Shown here: positions 49,959 to 58,912 of the stretch, one piece after another
Layout: the number at the start of each line of letters is the position of its first letter
How positions within the stretch are numbered: the first letter of the stretch is position 1
From: Methyloversatilis sp.
Lineage (GTDB): Bacteria > Pseudomonadota > Gammaproteobacteria > Burkholderiales > Rhodocyclaceae
Length of the DNA: 64,000 nucleotides
Assembly (NCBI RefSeq): GCF_030698125.1
Contig: NZ_JAUYNV010000052.1
Span: 1-64,000 of the forward strand
Reading direction: 5' to 3'
Notes under the pieces: model-generated
Database searches by the model: none
Seen by the model: the letters and a program-made list of their open reading frames with translations, nothing else
What the model was told of the DNA's origin: nothing
Made by a program: the position numbers and the translations under genes

Positions 49959-51059
49959 ATGACAGAGTTCATCCATCGCGTCGGCCTGGGTTTTCTTGCC
50001 GAGCCCTGGATCGCCCGCATCATCATCATTCTGGCGGTCACGGCGGCGGCCAACCTGCTGGCCGAGTTCGTGCTGCGTCACGTCCGTCGCGTCACGGTGC
50101 GTACGGTCAACGTCTGGGATGACGCGCTGGTGGGCTGCGCCAGCCGGCCCATGCTGGTCGTGATCTGGCTCATCGGGCTGTCGCTGGCTGTTGACATATT
50201 GCGACGCCACGTCGACGAACCCTTCCTCGAGTACGTCGTGCCGTTGCGCAACATCGGCATCGTCCTCTGCCTTGGCTGGTTCCTGCTGCGCTTCATCGGG
50301 CGGGTCAGCGAAAACATCGTCGCCGCGCGACTGGTGCGCGGCGACGAGATCGATCGCACCACGGTCGATGCGTTGAGCAAGCTCGGTCGGCTGGTGGTGG
50401 TCGTTTCGGCGCTGCTCCTGGTTCTGCAGACGCTCGGGGTAAGCATTGCCGGCGTGCTGACGCTGGGCGGTATCGGCGGTATCGCGGTGGGCTTTGCCGC
50501 GAAGGACCTGTTGGCCAATTTCTTTGGCGGGCTCACGATTTACCTCGATCGGCCCTTCAGTGTCGGCGAATGGATACGGTCGCCCGACAAGGCGATCGAA
50601 GGCACCGTGGAGTACATCAGCTGGCGCCACACGCGCGTGCGTGCCTTCAACAAGAACCCGATCTACGTGCCGAACGCGCTGTTTACCACCATCGTGGTGG
50701 AGAACCCCTCGCGCATGACCAACCGGCGCATCCGCGAAGTGATCGGCGTGCGCTACGAAGACCTGCCAAAAGTGGCGTCCATCGTGAGCGACATCCGGGC
50801 CATGCTGCAGGCGCATCCCGACATCGATGCCACGCAGACGCTGATCGTCAATTTCACCGCCTTCGCCGCGTCGTCGCTCGACATCCTGATCTACACCTTC
50901 ACCCGCACCACGGTGTGGACCGAGTACCACATGGTCAAGCAGGACGTGCTGCTGAAAATTGCCGACATCATTGCGGCACACGGCGCGCAGATCGCCTTCC
51001 CGACGCAGACGCTGCATGTCGACCTTGAGCCATTGCCGCCGGACCCTGCACAGGCTTGA
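49959..51059 (+). CDS. MscS-family mechanosensitive ion channel
   Basis: 366 residues with several N-terminal membrane helices, the pore-lining TM3 segment of MscS (L-T-L-G-G-I-G-G-I-A-V-G-F-A-A-K-D-L-L-A-N) and the beta domain (P-F-S-V-G-E-W-I, then V-P-N-A-L-F) plus the C-terminal alpha/beta cage. Larger than E. coli MscS (286) but typical of the subfamily with extra N-terminal helices. It protects against osmotic downshock. Its stop codon lies inside the FNR-type box of the next promoter. Confidence 0.93.
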   Translation: MTEFIHRVGLGFLAEPWIARIIIILAVTAAANLLAEFVLRHVRRVTVRTVNVWDDALVGCASRPMLVVIWLIGLSLAVDILRRHVDEPFLEYVVPLRNIGIVLCLGWFLLRFIGRVSENIVAARLVRGDEIDRTTVDALSKLGRLVVVVSALLLVLQTLGVSIAGVLTLGGIGGIAVGFAAKDLLANFFGGLTIYLDRPFSVGEWIRSPDKAIEGTVEYISWRHTRVRAFNKNPIYVPNALFTTIVVENPSRMTNRRIREVIGVRYEDLPKVASIVSDIRAMLQAHPDIDATQTLIVNFTAFAASSLDILIYTFTRTTVWTEYHMVKQDVLLKIADIIAAHGAQIAFPTQTLHVDLEPLPPDPAQA

Positions 51060-51069
51060 TCCGGATCAA
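51056..51069. promoter_or_regulatory. FNR/DNR-type box upstream of nnrS
   Basis: TTGAT-CCGG-ATCAA, a perfect match to the TTGAT-N4-ATCAA consensus of the FNR/Anr/Dnr/NnrR group. Its centre (51062.5) placed at -41.5 predicts a start near 51104, inside the NsrR-like site below. Confidence 0.8.
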
Positions 51070-51091
51070 GCGGGTGTTGAAGACGGGATAG

Positions 51092-51114
51092 AAGATATAT
51101 GTACAATATATGTT
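51092..51114. promoter_or_regulatory. Candidate NsrR operator
   Basis: A 23-bp AT-rich imperfect palindrome, starting AAGATATAT and ending ATATATGTT. It matches 17 of 23 positions of the NsrR consensus (AAGATGTATTT and its mirror) as I recall it. It overlaps the predicted start site, a repressor position, and nsrR itself lies downstream. Confidence 0.5.
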
Positions 51115-51151
51115 CAATCCAGTCGTCAACATTCAACCTCCGGAGCCGATC

Positions 51152-52399
51152 ATGGCCACCCTGCTGTCGATACAGGAAGCGGAACAGCCGCTGCCGCTTG
51201 CGCCATCGTGGGCCGCCTTTCTTGAACTCGGTTTTCGCCCGGTCTATCTGGCCGGCGCGCTGTGGGCACTGATCGCGGTCGGGCTGTGGATATTCGCGCC
51301 GCACTGGCTGAACGGCCCGCTTGCCGGCGTGGCCTGGCACGCGCATGAAATGCTGTGGGGCTTCGTGGCCACCATCGCGGTCGGCTTCCTGATGACGGCG
51401 GGCGCCGCCTGGACCGGCATCAATCCGGTGCAGGGCCGCGCGCTGGCCATCCTGTGCGCACTGTGGCTGGTGGCGCGGCTGGGCTTTCTCGCCGGTGACG
51501 GGGCGCCTTTCCTGATCGGCACCCTTGCCGAACTGCTGTTCTTCACCCTGGCTGCCGCGGCACTGCTGCGCGCCGTCGTGGTGTCGCGCAATGTGCGCAA
51601 CTACGCCGTCCCGCTTCTGCTGCTGGCACTGGGCGTGTCCGATGCCCTGTTCCTGCTGGCCGCGCATGACGGCGACTACGCACTGCTGATGCGCCAGTTC
51701 AACGCCGGCCTGCTGATCATGACGCTGATCGCGCTACTGGTGGCGCGCCGGGTCATTCCGTTCTTTGCCATGCGCGCCGTCCCGGGCCTGCAGATTCCGA
51801 TGCAGCTGCGCAGCGGCCATATCCAGCTCGGTGCCAGCGGTGTTGCCGTGGTGTGCCTGCTGGCCGATTTCCCGGTTGCGCAGGCACTGGCGCTCGCGGT
51901 GGCCGGCGCCCTTTCGCTGCAGCACTGGTTCAGCTGGAAGCCGCAGGCCGTACTGCACAAGCCGCTGCTGTGGATACTGTATCTGGGCTACGCCTCGCTC
52001 GGCATCGGCCTGCTGCTTGCCGCAGCATCCGTCGCGGACTTCGGCGCGCGGCCGGCGCTGCACATCCACGTGATTGCGATGGGCGGCTTTTCGCTGCTCA
52101 TCATCGGCATGATCACACGCACCGCACTGGGGCACCTCGGGCGGCCGCTGGAAACCGATCGCAGCATGGTCGTCAGCTACGTGCTGGTGATCGTGGCCAC
52201 GGTACTCAGGCTGCTCGCGCTGCAACCCTCCGCCGCCGCCATCCACCTGCTGCATGTTGCCGCGTTGCTGTGGGTGGCGGCCTTCGCGCTCTATCTGTGG
52301 CGCTTCCTTCCGATGATGATCCGGCCGCGTGCCGATCGCCCGGCGCCGGCCGCTGTGGCGGTGGCCACGCCTGTGACCATCGTCCGCCCGGGGCGCTGA
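51152..52399 (+). CDS. nnrS: NnrS-family haem-copper membrane protein
   Basis: 415-residue polytopic membrane protein (about 12 helices) of the NnrS family, which protects against nitrosative stress in denitrifiers. Family features: F-R-P-V-Y-L-A-G-A, W-H-A-H-E-M-L-W-G-F near the N-terminus, R-V-I-P-F-F, and H-I-H-V-I-A-M-G-G-F with I-T-R-T-A-L-G-H in the second half; the histidines are candidate haem/copper ligands. ATG 51152 has CGGAG at 6 nt; an ATG at 51110 falls inside the putative operator. Confidence 0.93.
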   Translation: MATLLSIQEAEQPLPLAPSWAAFLELGFRPVYLAGALWALIAVGLWIFAPHWLNGPLAGVAWHAHEMLWGFVATIAVGFLMTAGAAWTGINPVQGRALAILCALWLVARLGFLAGDGAPFLIGTLAELLFFTLAAAALLRAVVVSRNVRNYAVPLLLLALGVSDALFLLAAHDGDYALLMRQFNAGLLIMTLIALLVARRVIPFFAMRAVPGLQIPMQLRSGHIQLGASGVAVVCLLADFPVAQALALAVAGALSLQHWFSWKPQAVLHKPLLWILYLGYASLGIGLLLAAASVADFGARPALHIHVIAMGGFSLLIIGMITRTALGHLGRPLETDRSMVVSYVLVIVATVLRLLALQPSAAAIHLLHVAALLWVAAFALYLWRFLPMMIRPRADRPAPAAVAVATPVTIVRPGR

Positions 52400-52402
52400 A
52401 CC

Positions 52403-52855
52403 ATGCGTCTGACCACGATGACCGATTACGCGCTGCGCCTGCTGATGCACGTTGGCCAGCATCCGGACCGCCTGTGCACGATTGCCGAGGTCGCGCACGC
52501 GCATCAGGTGTCCGTGGCGCACCTGATGAAGGTGACCCACCAGCTCGGTCTGGCCGGCTGGATCGAAACCGTGCGCGGCAACGGGGGCGGCATGCGGCTC
52601 GCGCACGCGCCAGAGGCGATCGGCCTGGGTGCCGTGGTGCGCAGCGTCGAACCCGACTTCAGACTGGTCGAATGCCTCGATGGCGGCGGTCAGTGCCGGC
52701 TGCTGGGCGGTTGCCGTCTGGCCGGGATATTCGAAGACGCGCTGCAGGATTTTCTCGCCCGTCTGGACCGCCACACGCTGGCCGACATCCTGCCGCCGGC
52801 CGCGCCTCCCGGGGCGAGCGGGATAGCTTTCCCGACCCGGCAGAAGGTGTCGTGA
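52403..52855 (+). CDS. nsrR: NsrR-type Rrf2 family regulator (NO-sensing)
   Basis: 150 residues. The N-terminal winged helix (R-L-T-T-M-T-D-Y-A-L-R-L-L-M-H-V) is Rrf2-like, and the three conserved cysteines C91, C98 and C104 match the iron-sulfur ligands of NsrR. Nitrosylation of the cluster relieves repression. Three bp after nnrS, so it probably autoregulates with it through the site at 51092-51114. Its stop overlaps the DUF59 start. Confidence 0.9.
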   Translation: MRLTTMTDYALRLLMHVGQHPDRLCTIAEVAHAHQVSVAHLMKVTHQLGLAGWIETVRGNGGGMRLAHAPEAIGLGAVVRSVEPDFRLVECLDGGGQCRLLGGCRLAGIFEDALQDFLARLDRHTLADILPPAAPPGASGIAFPTRQKVS

Positions 52856-53154
52856 TGCCCACCGAAGACGAACTGCGGGCCGCGCTGCACACCGTTGCGG
52901 ACCCGGAACTGGTCGAAAGCATCGTCGAACTGGGATTGGTCAAGTCGATTGTCATTGGTGAGGCGCGCGTCGACGTGGTGCTGATACCGACCAGCGCGAC
53001 CTGCCCGATGGGCGAGCTGATCATCGAGGATGCCACGTCGGCGCTGCGTGCCGTCTGCCCGCCGGGCTGGATCGTCCAGGTCGAATTCGACTGGGATTGC
53101 GCATGGCACCCCGGCCGCATGAGCCCGGCCCTGCGCGAGCGGTTCGGATGGTGA
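52855..53154 (+). CDS. DUF59 / MIP18-family iron-sulfur assembly protein
   Basis: 99 residues. The MIP18 family (SufT/PaaD-like) pattern is clear: L-H-T-V-A-D-P-E-L-V-E-S-I-V-E-L-G-L-V at the start, then P-T-S-A-T-C-P-M-G with the conserved cysteine. Such proteins help mature or repair iron-sulfur clusters. Encoded between an iron-sulfur NO sensor and a membrane protein, it may repair clusters damaged by NO; this is inference. Confidence 0.87.
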   Translation: MPTEDELRAALHTVADPELVESIVELGLVKSIVIGEARVDVVLIPTSATCPMGELIIEDATSALRAVCPPGWIVQVEFDWDCAWHPGRMSPALRERFGW

Positions 53155-53156
53155 GC

Positions 53157-54224
53157 ATGACGACGCCCGCGCTGTGGCGCACCGGCATCGCGGTGTGTGC
53201 GCTGCTGGCGGTGTCCGCCATGCTGGCCGGCATCGCCGCCGGTCTGGTTCGTTTCGGTGTGCCGATACCGGCGGTGCCGGTCGCGCTGCACGGGGCGGTG
53301 ATGATCTGCGCCGTGTTCGGCACCGTCATTTCGCTCGAGCGCGCGGTGGCGCTGCAGCGTCTGCCCGGCCTGTTGTCACCGCTGGCGGCAGGGCTCGGCG
53401 GGCTCGCCGCGTGGGCGATCGGCTCCGTGGTCGCGGCGCAGATGCTCTGGGCATTCGCGGCCGCGGCGCTGGTGCTGCTCTACCTCCATGCCGGACGCAG
53501 CCGCGCGTGGTCGCTGCACCTCGTGGTCGAAATGGCCGGCGCGCTGTGCTGGCTGATCGGCGTGCTCGTCTGGGCGGCCGGAGACCTGGCGGCAGCCGTC
53601 ATGAGCTGGGTCGCCTTTCTCGTGCTGACCATCGCCGGCGAACGTCGCGAACTGATGCAGATGATCCGCCTGCCGCGCATCGCCCGCGTGCTGTTCGGGC
53701 TGGCGGTGGCGATGGTGCTGCTGTCGGTCGTCCTGTCACCGGTGTGGGCGGCGCTGGCAGCACTGCTGCTCTGGCTGGCCTGCGCGCTGCTCGCGCTGTG
53801 GCTGCTGCGCTGGGACATGGCGCCGCGCAAATGGTCGGCGCCCGGCTGGCCCGGCCATGTCGCGCAGTGCCTGACGGTCGGCTATGTGTGGCTGCTGGTC
53901 GGTGCGCTGCTCGGGCTGTACGGCGTGCTGTCACCGGGCCCGCTGCCCGCGGCCGGGTTGCACGCCGTGCTGCTCGGCTTCGTGCTGGCGATGGTGTTCG
54001 GCCACGCGCCCATCATGCTGCCGGCACTGCTGCGCCTGCGACCGGTGTATTCGGCCTGGGCGCGGGTGCCGCTGTGGCTGCTGGCGGCCAGCCTGTTGCT
54101 GCGCCTGGGCGCCAGCCCGTCCGGCGACCTGTCTGCGCTGGCCCTGGCCGGCATCGGTCATGCGCTGGCCATCGTGCTGTTCGGCGCTGTCATGGTCGCA
54201 GCCGTGCGGGGCAAACTGTCATGA
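53157..54224 (+). CDS. Polytopic membrane protein of the nnrS operon
   Basis: About 355 residues with roughly 11-12 hydrophobic helices, rich in Leu/Ala/Val. Few polar motifs; V-F-G-H-A-P-I-M-L-P-A-L near the C-terminus, a conserved-looking His in helix 2-3 (V-A-L-H-G-A-V) and R-R-E-L-M-Q are the notable ones. It may be a distant NnrS-like haem/copper protein, but I do not recognise the family firmly. Starts at 53148, 53151 (GTG) and 53157 are all possible; the gene overlaps or abuts the DUF59 gene. Confidence 0.7.
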   Translation: MTTPALWRTGIAVCALLAVSAMLAGIAAGLVRFGVPIPAVPVALHGAVMICAVFGTVISLERAVALQRLPGLLSPLAAGLGGLAAWAIGSVVAAQMLWAFAAAALVLLYLHAGRSRAWSLHLVVEMAGALCWLIGVLVWAAGDLAAAVMSWVAFLVLTIAGERRELMQMIRLPRIARVLFGLAVAMVLLSVVLSPVWAALAALLLWLACALLALWLLRWDMAPRKWSAPGWPGHVAQCLTVGYVWLLVGALLGLYGVLSPGPLPAAGLHAVLLGFVLAMVFGHAPIMLPALLRLRPVYSAWARVPLWLLAASLLLRLGASPSGDLSALALAGIGHALAIVLFGAVMVAAVRGKLS

Positions 54225-54285
54225 TGCATTCTGTGCAACGCCGCCTTGTTCCTCTCGTTCTCATTCCATCTTGCGGAGACCTGCC

Positions 54286-54687
54286 TTGACAGCAACTTTC
54301 GACGGCCTGATCGCGGCCATGCGCGAAGAAACCGAACCGCAGCGGCTGCTGATGGTATTCACCGTGGCCGAACTGCCGGACGACGCCTCGGCCGAAGAGC
54401 GCGCGCGCTTCGAAGCCGGGCAGGGCGGCGCACTGGTGCCCTACGTGTGTGTGGACAAGACGATCGACGAGTTGCAAGGCTTCGCGGCCCTGCTCGAAGA
54501 GACGGCCACCTTCGATACGCAGTGGGCTATCGTGTTCGTGGCCGCGCTGGCCGGGCGCGACGGCCAGGCGCCCGCCAGTGCGGATGCGGACGCTCCGCTG
54601 GAAAGCATGATCAGCGCGATCCGCACCGGGCGGCTTGACAAGCTGATCGCCTTCGACCGCACGGGTGAAGCCGTCGATGTCGGCTGA
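54286..54687 (+). CDS. Uncharacterised 133-residue cytoplasmic protein
   Basis: Starts at TTG 54286 with GGAG seven bases upstream; no in-frame ATG fits. Sequence begins with F-D-G-L-I-A-A-M-R-E-E-T-E-P-Q-R-L-L-M-V-F and contains G-G-A-L-V-P-Y-V-C-V-D-K and W-A-I-V-F-V-A-A-L-A-G-R, a compact alpha/beta pattern. Small proteins of this type in Betaproteobacteria are sometimes labelled as ribonucleotide reductase subunits without evidence; it is far too short for that. Function unknown. Confidence 0.7.
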   Translation: MTATFDGLIAAMREETEPQRLLMVFTVAELPDDASAEERARFEAGQGGALVPYVCVDKTIDELQGFAALLEETATFDTQWAIVFVAALAGRDGQAPASADADAPLESMISAIRTGRLDKLIAFDRTGEAVDVG

Positions 54688-54711
54688 GCGACATGCCGAC
54701 GCGCCGTTCGC

Positions 54712-55116
54712 GTGGACCTGATCGACCTGTATCCGCTGGCGCGACAGGCCCACATCGGACTGGTCATTGCGAGTGGATCGCTGTTCGCGCTGCGCGGTAT
54801 CGGCGTGCTGTCGGGGGCGCGCTGGAGCATGCGGCGCAGCGTGCGCATCGCCAGCCAGATCATCGATGCCGGCCTGCTGATCGCCGCGCTGTCGTTGCTC
54901 GGCCTGCTGCAGCTGAATCCGTTCGTCGTGCCCTGGCTGGCGACCAAACTCGTATTGCTGGTGGTCTATATCGTGCTGGGCAGCCTTGCGCTGAAGCGCG
55001 CGCGCAGCGCGCGGGCCCGCTTCGTGTGTTTCATCGCGGCGCTGCTGACCTTCGCCTTCATGCTGGGCGTGGCACGCGCTCACCATCCACTCGGCCTGTT
55101 GCACGGCGTGTTGTGA
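54712..55116 (+). CDS. SirB-family membrane protein
   Basis: 134 residues, four transmembrane helices, with the SirB/YchQ pattern Y-P-L-A-R-Q-A-H-I-G-L-V near the N-terminus, W-S-M-R-R-S-V-R-I-A-S-Q-I-I-D-A-G-L and A-H-H-P-L-G near the C-terminus. SirB2-like proteins were named from invasion-gene regulation in Salmonella; molecular function is unknown. GTG start at 54712; a following A-T-T frame gives no better start. Confidence 0.82.
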   Translation: MDLIDLYPLARQAHIGLVIASGSLFALRGIGVLSGARWSMRRSVRIASQIIDAGLLIAALSLLGLLQLNPFVVPWLATKLVLLVVYIVLGSLALKRARSARARFVCFIAALLTFAFMLGVARAHHPLGLLHGVL

Positions 55117-55141
55117 AACCGGGCCTGCCAGGGAGCTGAAT

Positions 55142-55795
55142 GTGGACGTACTGACCGATCTGCCGGACTGGCGGCGCACCGAACGGCAGCGACTGATCGC
55201 TGCGCGCGAAAGCGTGCCGGCCGTGCAGCGTGCCGCGCGCAACGTGGTGATCACCGCCTTGCTTGAACACGGCTTCCCGGCACTGCGCCGGCTGATCGTC
55301 GGCTTCTGCTGGCCCTACCGCGGCGAGTTCGACGCGCGCTTCGCGATCCGTGCCTTGCGTGACGCAGGCGCTCGCGCTGCGCTGCCCGACGTGGTGGCAC
55401 GCGCCACGCCGCTGGTGTTCCGCGAATGGTGGCCCGGTGTGACCATGACGAAGCGGGTGTTCGACCTGCCGGTGCCGACGGACTCCGCCGTCGTGCAGCC
55501 GCAGGCGCTGCTGATTCCGCTGGTCGGGTTCGACGCATGTGGCTACCGGCTCGGCTATGGCGGCGGCTATTTTGACCGCACGTTGGCCGCGCAGCCGGTG
55601 CCGCCGCTGAGGATCGGTGTCGGCTTCGAGTCGTCGCGCATGTCGACCATCCATCCGCAGCCGCACGATGTGGCGATGGATTTCATCGTCACCGAAGCCG
55701 GCATTCATGTCGTCGGTGCCGGCGCATTGCAGCGCATCGACGCGAGCGAAAGTGCGCGCCGTGCGCAGACCCTCATCGAAGAACGTTTTCCCTGA
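55142..55795 (+). CDS. 5-formyltetrahydrofolate cyclo-ligase
   Basis: 217 residues. Converts 5-formyl-THF to 5,10-methenyl-THF with ATP. Family motifs are W-P-Y-R-G-E-F-D near residue 57, P-L-V-G-F-D with G-Y-R-L-G-Y-G-G-G-Y-F-D-R (substrate/ATP loop) and the C-terminal H-D-V-A-M-D-F-I-V-T-E. GTG start with GGAG upstream. It lies at the junction of the NO module and the ravA operon. Confidence 0.92.
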   Translation: MDVLTDLPDWRRTERQRLIAARESVPAVQRAARNVVITALLEHGFPALRRLIVGFCWPYRGEFDARFAIRALRDAGARAALPDVVARATPLVFREWWPGVTMTKRVFDLPVPTDSAVVQPQALLIPLVGFDACGYRLGYGGGYFDRTLAAQPVPPLRIGVGFESSRMSTIHPQPHDVAMDFIVTEAGIHVVGAGALQRIDASESARRAQTLIEERFP

Positions 55796-55811
55796 TTTGC
55801 GATTGACTGTC

Positions 55812-57305
55812 ATGAACCCTCTGATATCCCCGCTGCTGTCCGACCGTCTGCGTGCGCTCGCCGGACAACTCGAATGCGGGCTCGTCGAACGGCGTGTGGT
55901 CGTGCGCCGCTGCCTGCTGACCGCGCTGGCCGGCGAGCACACCTTGTTGATCGGACCGCCCGGCACGGCCAAGAGCGAACTGGCGCGCCGGCTGCGTGCG
56001 GCGTTTCGCGATGCACGCTATTTCGAACGCCTGCTGACCCGCTTCACCGTGCCCGAGGAGCTGTTCGGCCCGCTGTCGATCCGCGCGCTGGAAGAGGATC
56101 GTTACGAGCGGCATACCGCCGGCTTTCTGCCCGACGCGTCCATCGCCTTCATCGACGAGGTGTTCAAGGCGAACAGCGCCATTCTCAACGCACTGCTGAC
56201 GCTGCTGAACGAACGCGAATTCGACAATGGCGCCGGCCGCCAGCGCTGCCCGCTGGTCAGCGTCATCGGCGCGACCAACGACGTGCCGGAAGACGAGGTG
56301 GGCGAAGCCTTCTTCGACCGCTTCCTGACCCGTCTGCCGGTCGCGCCGGTCAGTGCAGAGGGGTTCGCCGCCCTGCTCGACACCGGTTGCGCCGACGCGT
56401 GGTCACTGGGAGATGAGTCTTTGGCGCTGGCCGACGCAGACCTCGCCGCGCTGGCGGCCGCAGCGCGCCAGGTGGCGCTGCCGGCCGGCGTCGTGGCGGT
56501 GCTGTCTGCGCTGCGCACCCATCTCGCGACGGAAGGCGGCTACGTGTCCGACCGGCGCTGGGTCAAGACGCTGTGGCTGCTGCGCGTGGCCGTTGCGAGC
56601 GAAAGCCGCACTGCCGTCCGCGTGTGGGATCTGCTGCTGCTGCCCGCTTGCGTCGCGCCGGACGCGACGCGCCAGGCCGCTGTGGCCGACTGGCTGACCC
56701 GGCACCTCGGGGTAGGCGAATCCTGCGCACCGGCGCGCCTCGCGCGCGTCGTGCAGGCTTTCGAAGCGCAACTGGAAGCGGAACAGAAAGCCAATGATCT
56801 CGACTACGACGAGGCCGGCCGGCTGCGCTTTTCCGCGTCGGACATGTCGGCGGGCATGGCCGACGAGTTTGTCACCGATGTTGTCACCGATGTTGCCACC
56901 AATCGTGCCACCGACCTGGCGGAAAAGATCGGCGACGCCAAGGGCGGGGCCGGTGCATTGCGCATGAGCTACAGCCGGCAGCGTCGTTACGGCCCTGCGC
57001 ACATCGGTGCGCGGACGGCACAGATCGATGATCTGCTCGCCCGCATCGCCGGCTATCAGGCCGAACTGCAGGCCGAACGCGCCAGCCTGGCGGACTGCCG
57101 GCGCAACACGCTGTGGCTGGACGATGCGGAACTGGGGCAGGTCGAGCGACACCTCGCGGCGACCGCGTCCGCCATTGCCGATCTCGCTGCGCGCGCCCGC
57201 GATGCACGGCGCGGCTTCGAAAATCTGCCGCGCCTGCCGGCCGAGGCCGCAATCGCTGCCGGCGATGCGGTACCGGAGCCGGTGCTGCACGAGCCGCTGG
57301 CGTGA
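55812..57305 (+). CDS. ravA: RavA-type MoxR AAA+ ATPase
   Basis: 497 residues. The MoxR AAA+ core has Walker A G-P-P-G-T-A-K-S-E, Walker B I-A-F-I-D-E-V-F-K-A-N-S and the sensor I-G-A-T-N-D. The C-terminal extension has a coiled coil (E-L-Q-A-E-R-A-S-L) typical of RavA. RavA hexamers act with ViaA, known to sensitise cells to aminoglycosides and to affect iron-sulfur/respiratory complexes. The last 4 bp overlap viaA (GTGA). The two genes are one operon with the DUF364 gene. Confidence 0.9.
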   Translation: MNPLISPLLSDRLRALAGQLECGLVERRVVVRRCLLTALAGEHTLLIGPPGTAKSELARRLRAAFRDARYFERLLTRFTVPEELFGPLSIRALEEDRYERHTAGFLPDASIAFIDEVFKANSAILNALLTLLNEREFDNGAGRQRCPLVSVIGATNDVPEDEVGEAFFDRFLTRLPVAPVSAEGFAALLDTGCADAWSLGDESLALADADLAALAAAARQVALPAGVVAVLSALRTHLATEGGYVSDRRWVKTLWLLRVAVASESRTAVRVWDLLLLPACVAPDATRQAAVADWLTRHLGVGESCAPARLARVVQAFEAQLEAEQKANDLDYDEAGRLRFSASDMSAGMADEFVTDVVTDVATNRATDLAEKIGDAKGGAGALRMSYSRQRRYGPAHIGARTAQIDDLLARIAGYQAELQAERASLADCRRNTLWLDDAELGQVERHLAATASAIADLAARARDARRGFENLPRLPAEAAIAAGDAVPEPVLHEPLA

Positions 57306-58912
57306 GCGCTGATCCGCAACGCCTGTTCGCAGCGCGCGAGGCGCGTCTGGCGGCGCTCGACGCGCTGCCGCGCACGCTGTGGCTGTCCGGCCTGACGCAT
57401 GCGCAGGGCACGCTCGAGCCGCGACTGGCCGCGCTGGTCGCGCTGCGCGACGCACTGTTCGACGGCCGTGTGCCGCCGGCCGATGCCTGGGGCTGGCCCT
57501 CACCCGACATCGTCGCCGCACTGTGCGACACGTTCTGCACGCTGGAACTTGCGGCGTACTGCAGCGCGCGCCGGGAGCTGACCGACACCGTCGTGCTGAG
57601 CCTGCTGTTCCATCTCGATTTCATCGACGACTATCGCGACCGCGGCGCTACGCCAGCGCGCGCCATCCGGATGGCCGTCGAGGCTTTCGAATCCGACTGG
57701 CAGGACCGGCGCGGTCAGATGGACGAACTGATCGATGTCTTCGGCAAGCTGCCGGACGATGGCAAGAACGCGCGCTGGGACCTCATTCCCGGTCTGCTGC
57801 GCAGCGAGGGCTGGCGCGAAGTGGTGCGCATCCGCCGCCTGCTGGAGCGGCTGCCTGAACTGGCGCGCTGCATCCGCCGGCTCGGCCGTGCCCGCCCGGC
57901 GGACGAGACCGACGCCGCGCAGCGTGACCCGGTGACGGTGCTGGAGGACGCCGTCGCGCGTCGCACCGAATCACGCAGCGTGCGCGTGCCCGACATGCCG
58001 GGCGAAACGCGCGGCATTCATCGCGCCGATCGCATCGCCCGCATGCTGCCGGCCGAAGCCGTGCTGCTCGGTCACCCGGTGCTGCGCCTCGTGTGGCACG
58101 CGCGCCGCGCCGAGCGCACGTTGCTTTGTTACGAAGACGACGACCGGCTGCACGAGGTGCGCCAGCTCGATGCGCCGGCACTGCAGCCGCGCCCTGACCT
58201 GCAATCCGATCGCCGGCTCGAAATGGGCCCGCTGCTGGTGTGCGTCGATACGTCAGGTTCGATGCAGGGCGGCGCCGGTCAGGTCGCCAAGGCGGTGGTG
58301 CTTGAAGCGGTGCGCACCGCGCACGATCAGGGTCGCGCCTGCCACGTGTTCGCCTTCGGCGGTCCGGACGAGGTGGTGGAACTCGACGTCGCCGTCGATG
58401 CGTCGGGCATCGAGCGGCTGATCCATTTTCTCGGACAGGGCTTTCGCGGTGGCACCGACATCTGCGGGCCGCTCGAGCGCGCCATCGCCCGACTGGAACA
58501 TGAGGCCTGGCAGCGCGCCGACCTGCTGATCGCGTCCGACGGCGAATTCGGCGCCACGCCCGAACTGGTCGCCCGGCTCGATGCAGCCAAGGCGGAGCTC
58601 GGCCTGCGCGCGCAGGGCGTGCTGATCGGCGACCGCGAAACCATCGGCTTGCTCGAACTGGCCGACGACATCCATCCGGTGCGCGACTGGCGCCGCTACG
58701 GCGACGACGCTCACGCCCACGGCAGTGGCGACTCGCCTCTGCACACCCACCGCCTGACCGCACTGTATTTTCCGGGCGCCCTGCGCACGCCGGAAAACCG
58801 TGACGCCACGGTCAGTGGCGAAGCCGCTTCGGCCGCCGTGCGCGCCGGGCTGCGCCGCGATCAGGTGCAGCCCGGACACTTCCCGAAACCCGACCCGGCC
58901 GACACACCATGA
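57302..58912 (+). CDS. viaA: ViaA-type von Willebrand factor A protein
   Basis: 536 residues. An N-terminal helical region is followed by a C-terminal VWA domain with the metal-ion site D-T-S-G-S-M and later T-D-I-C-G-P-L and I-A-S-D-G-E-F-G. Partner of RavA. GTG start inside the ravA stop overlap. The stop overlaps the next start (ATGA). Confidence 0.9.
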   Translation: MSADPQRLFAAREARLAALDALPRTLWLSGLTHAQGTLEPRLAALVALRDALFDGRVPPADAWGWPSPDIVAALCDTFCTLELAAYCSARRELTDTVVLSLLFHLDFIDDYRDRGATPARAIRMAVEAFESDWQDRRGQMDELIDVFGKLPDDGKNARWDLIPGLLRSEGWREVVRIRRLLERLPELARCIRRLGRARPADETDAAQRDPVTVLEDAVARRTESRSVRVPDMPGETRGIHRADRIARMLPAEAVLLGHPVLRLVWHARRAERTLLCYEDDDRLHEVRQLDAPALQPRPDLQSDRRLEMGPLLVCVDTSGSMQGGAGQVAKAVVLEAVRTAHDQGRACHVFAFGGPDEVVELDVAVDASGIERLIHFLGQGFRGGTDICGPLERAIARLEHEAWQRADLLIASDGEFGATPELVARLDAAKAELGLRAQGVLIGDRETIGLLELADDIHPVRDWRRYGDDAHAHGSGDSPLHTHRLTALYFPGALRTPENRDATVSGEAASAAVRAGLRRDQVQPGHFPKPDPADTP

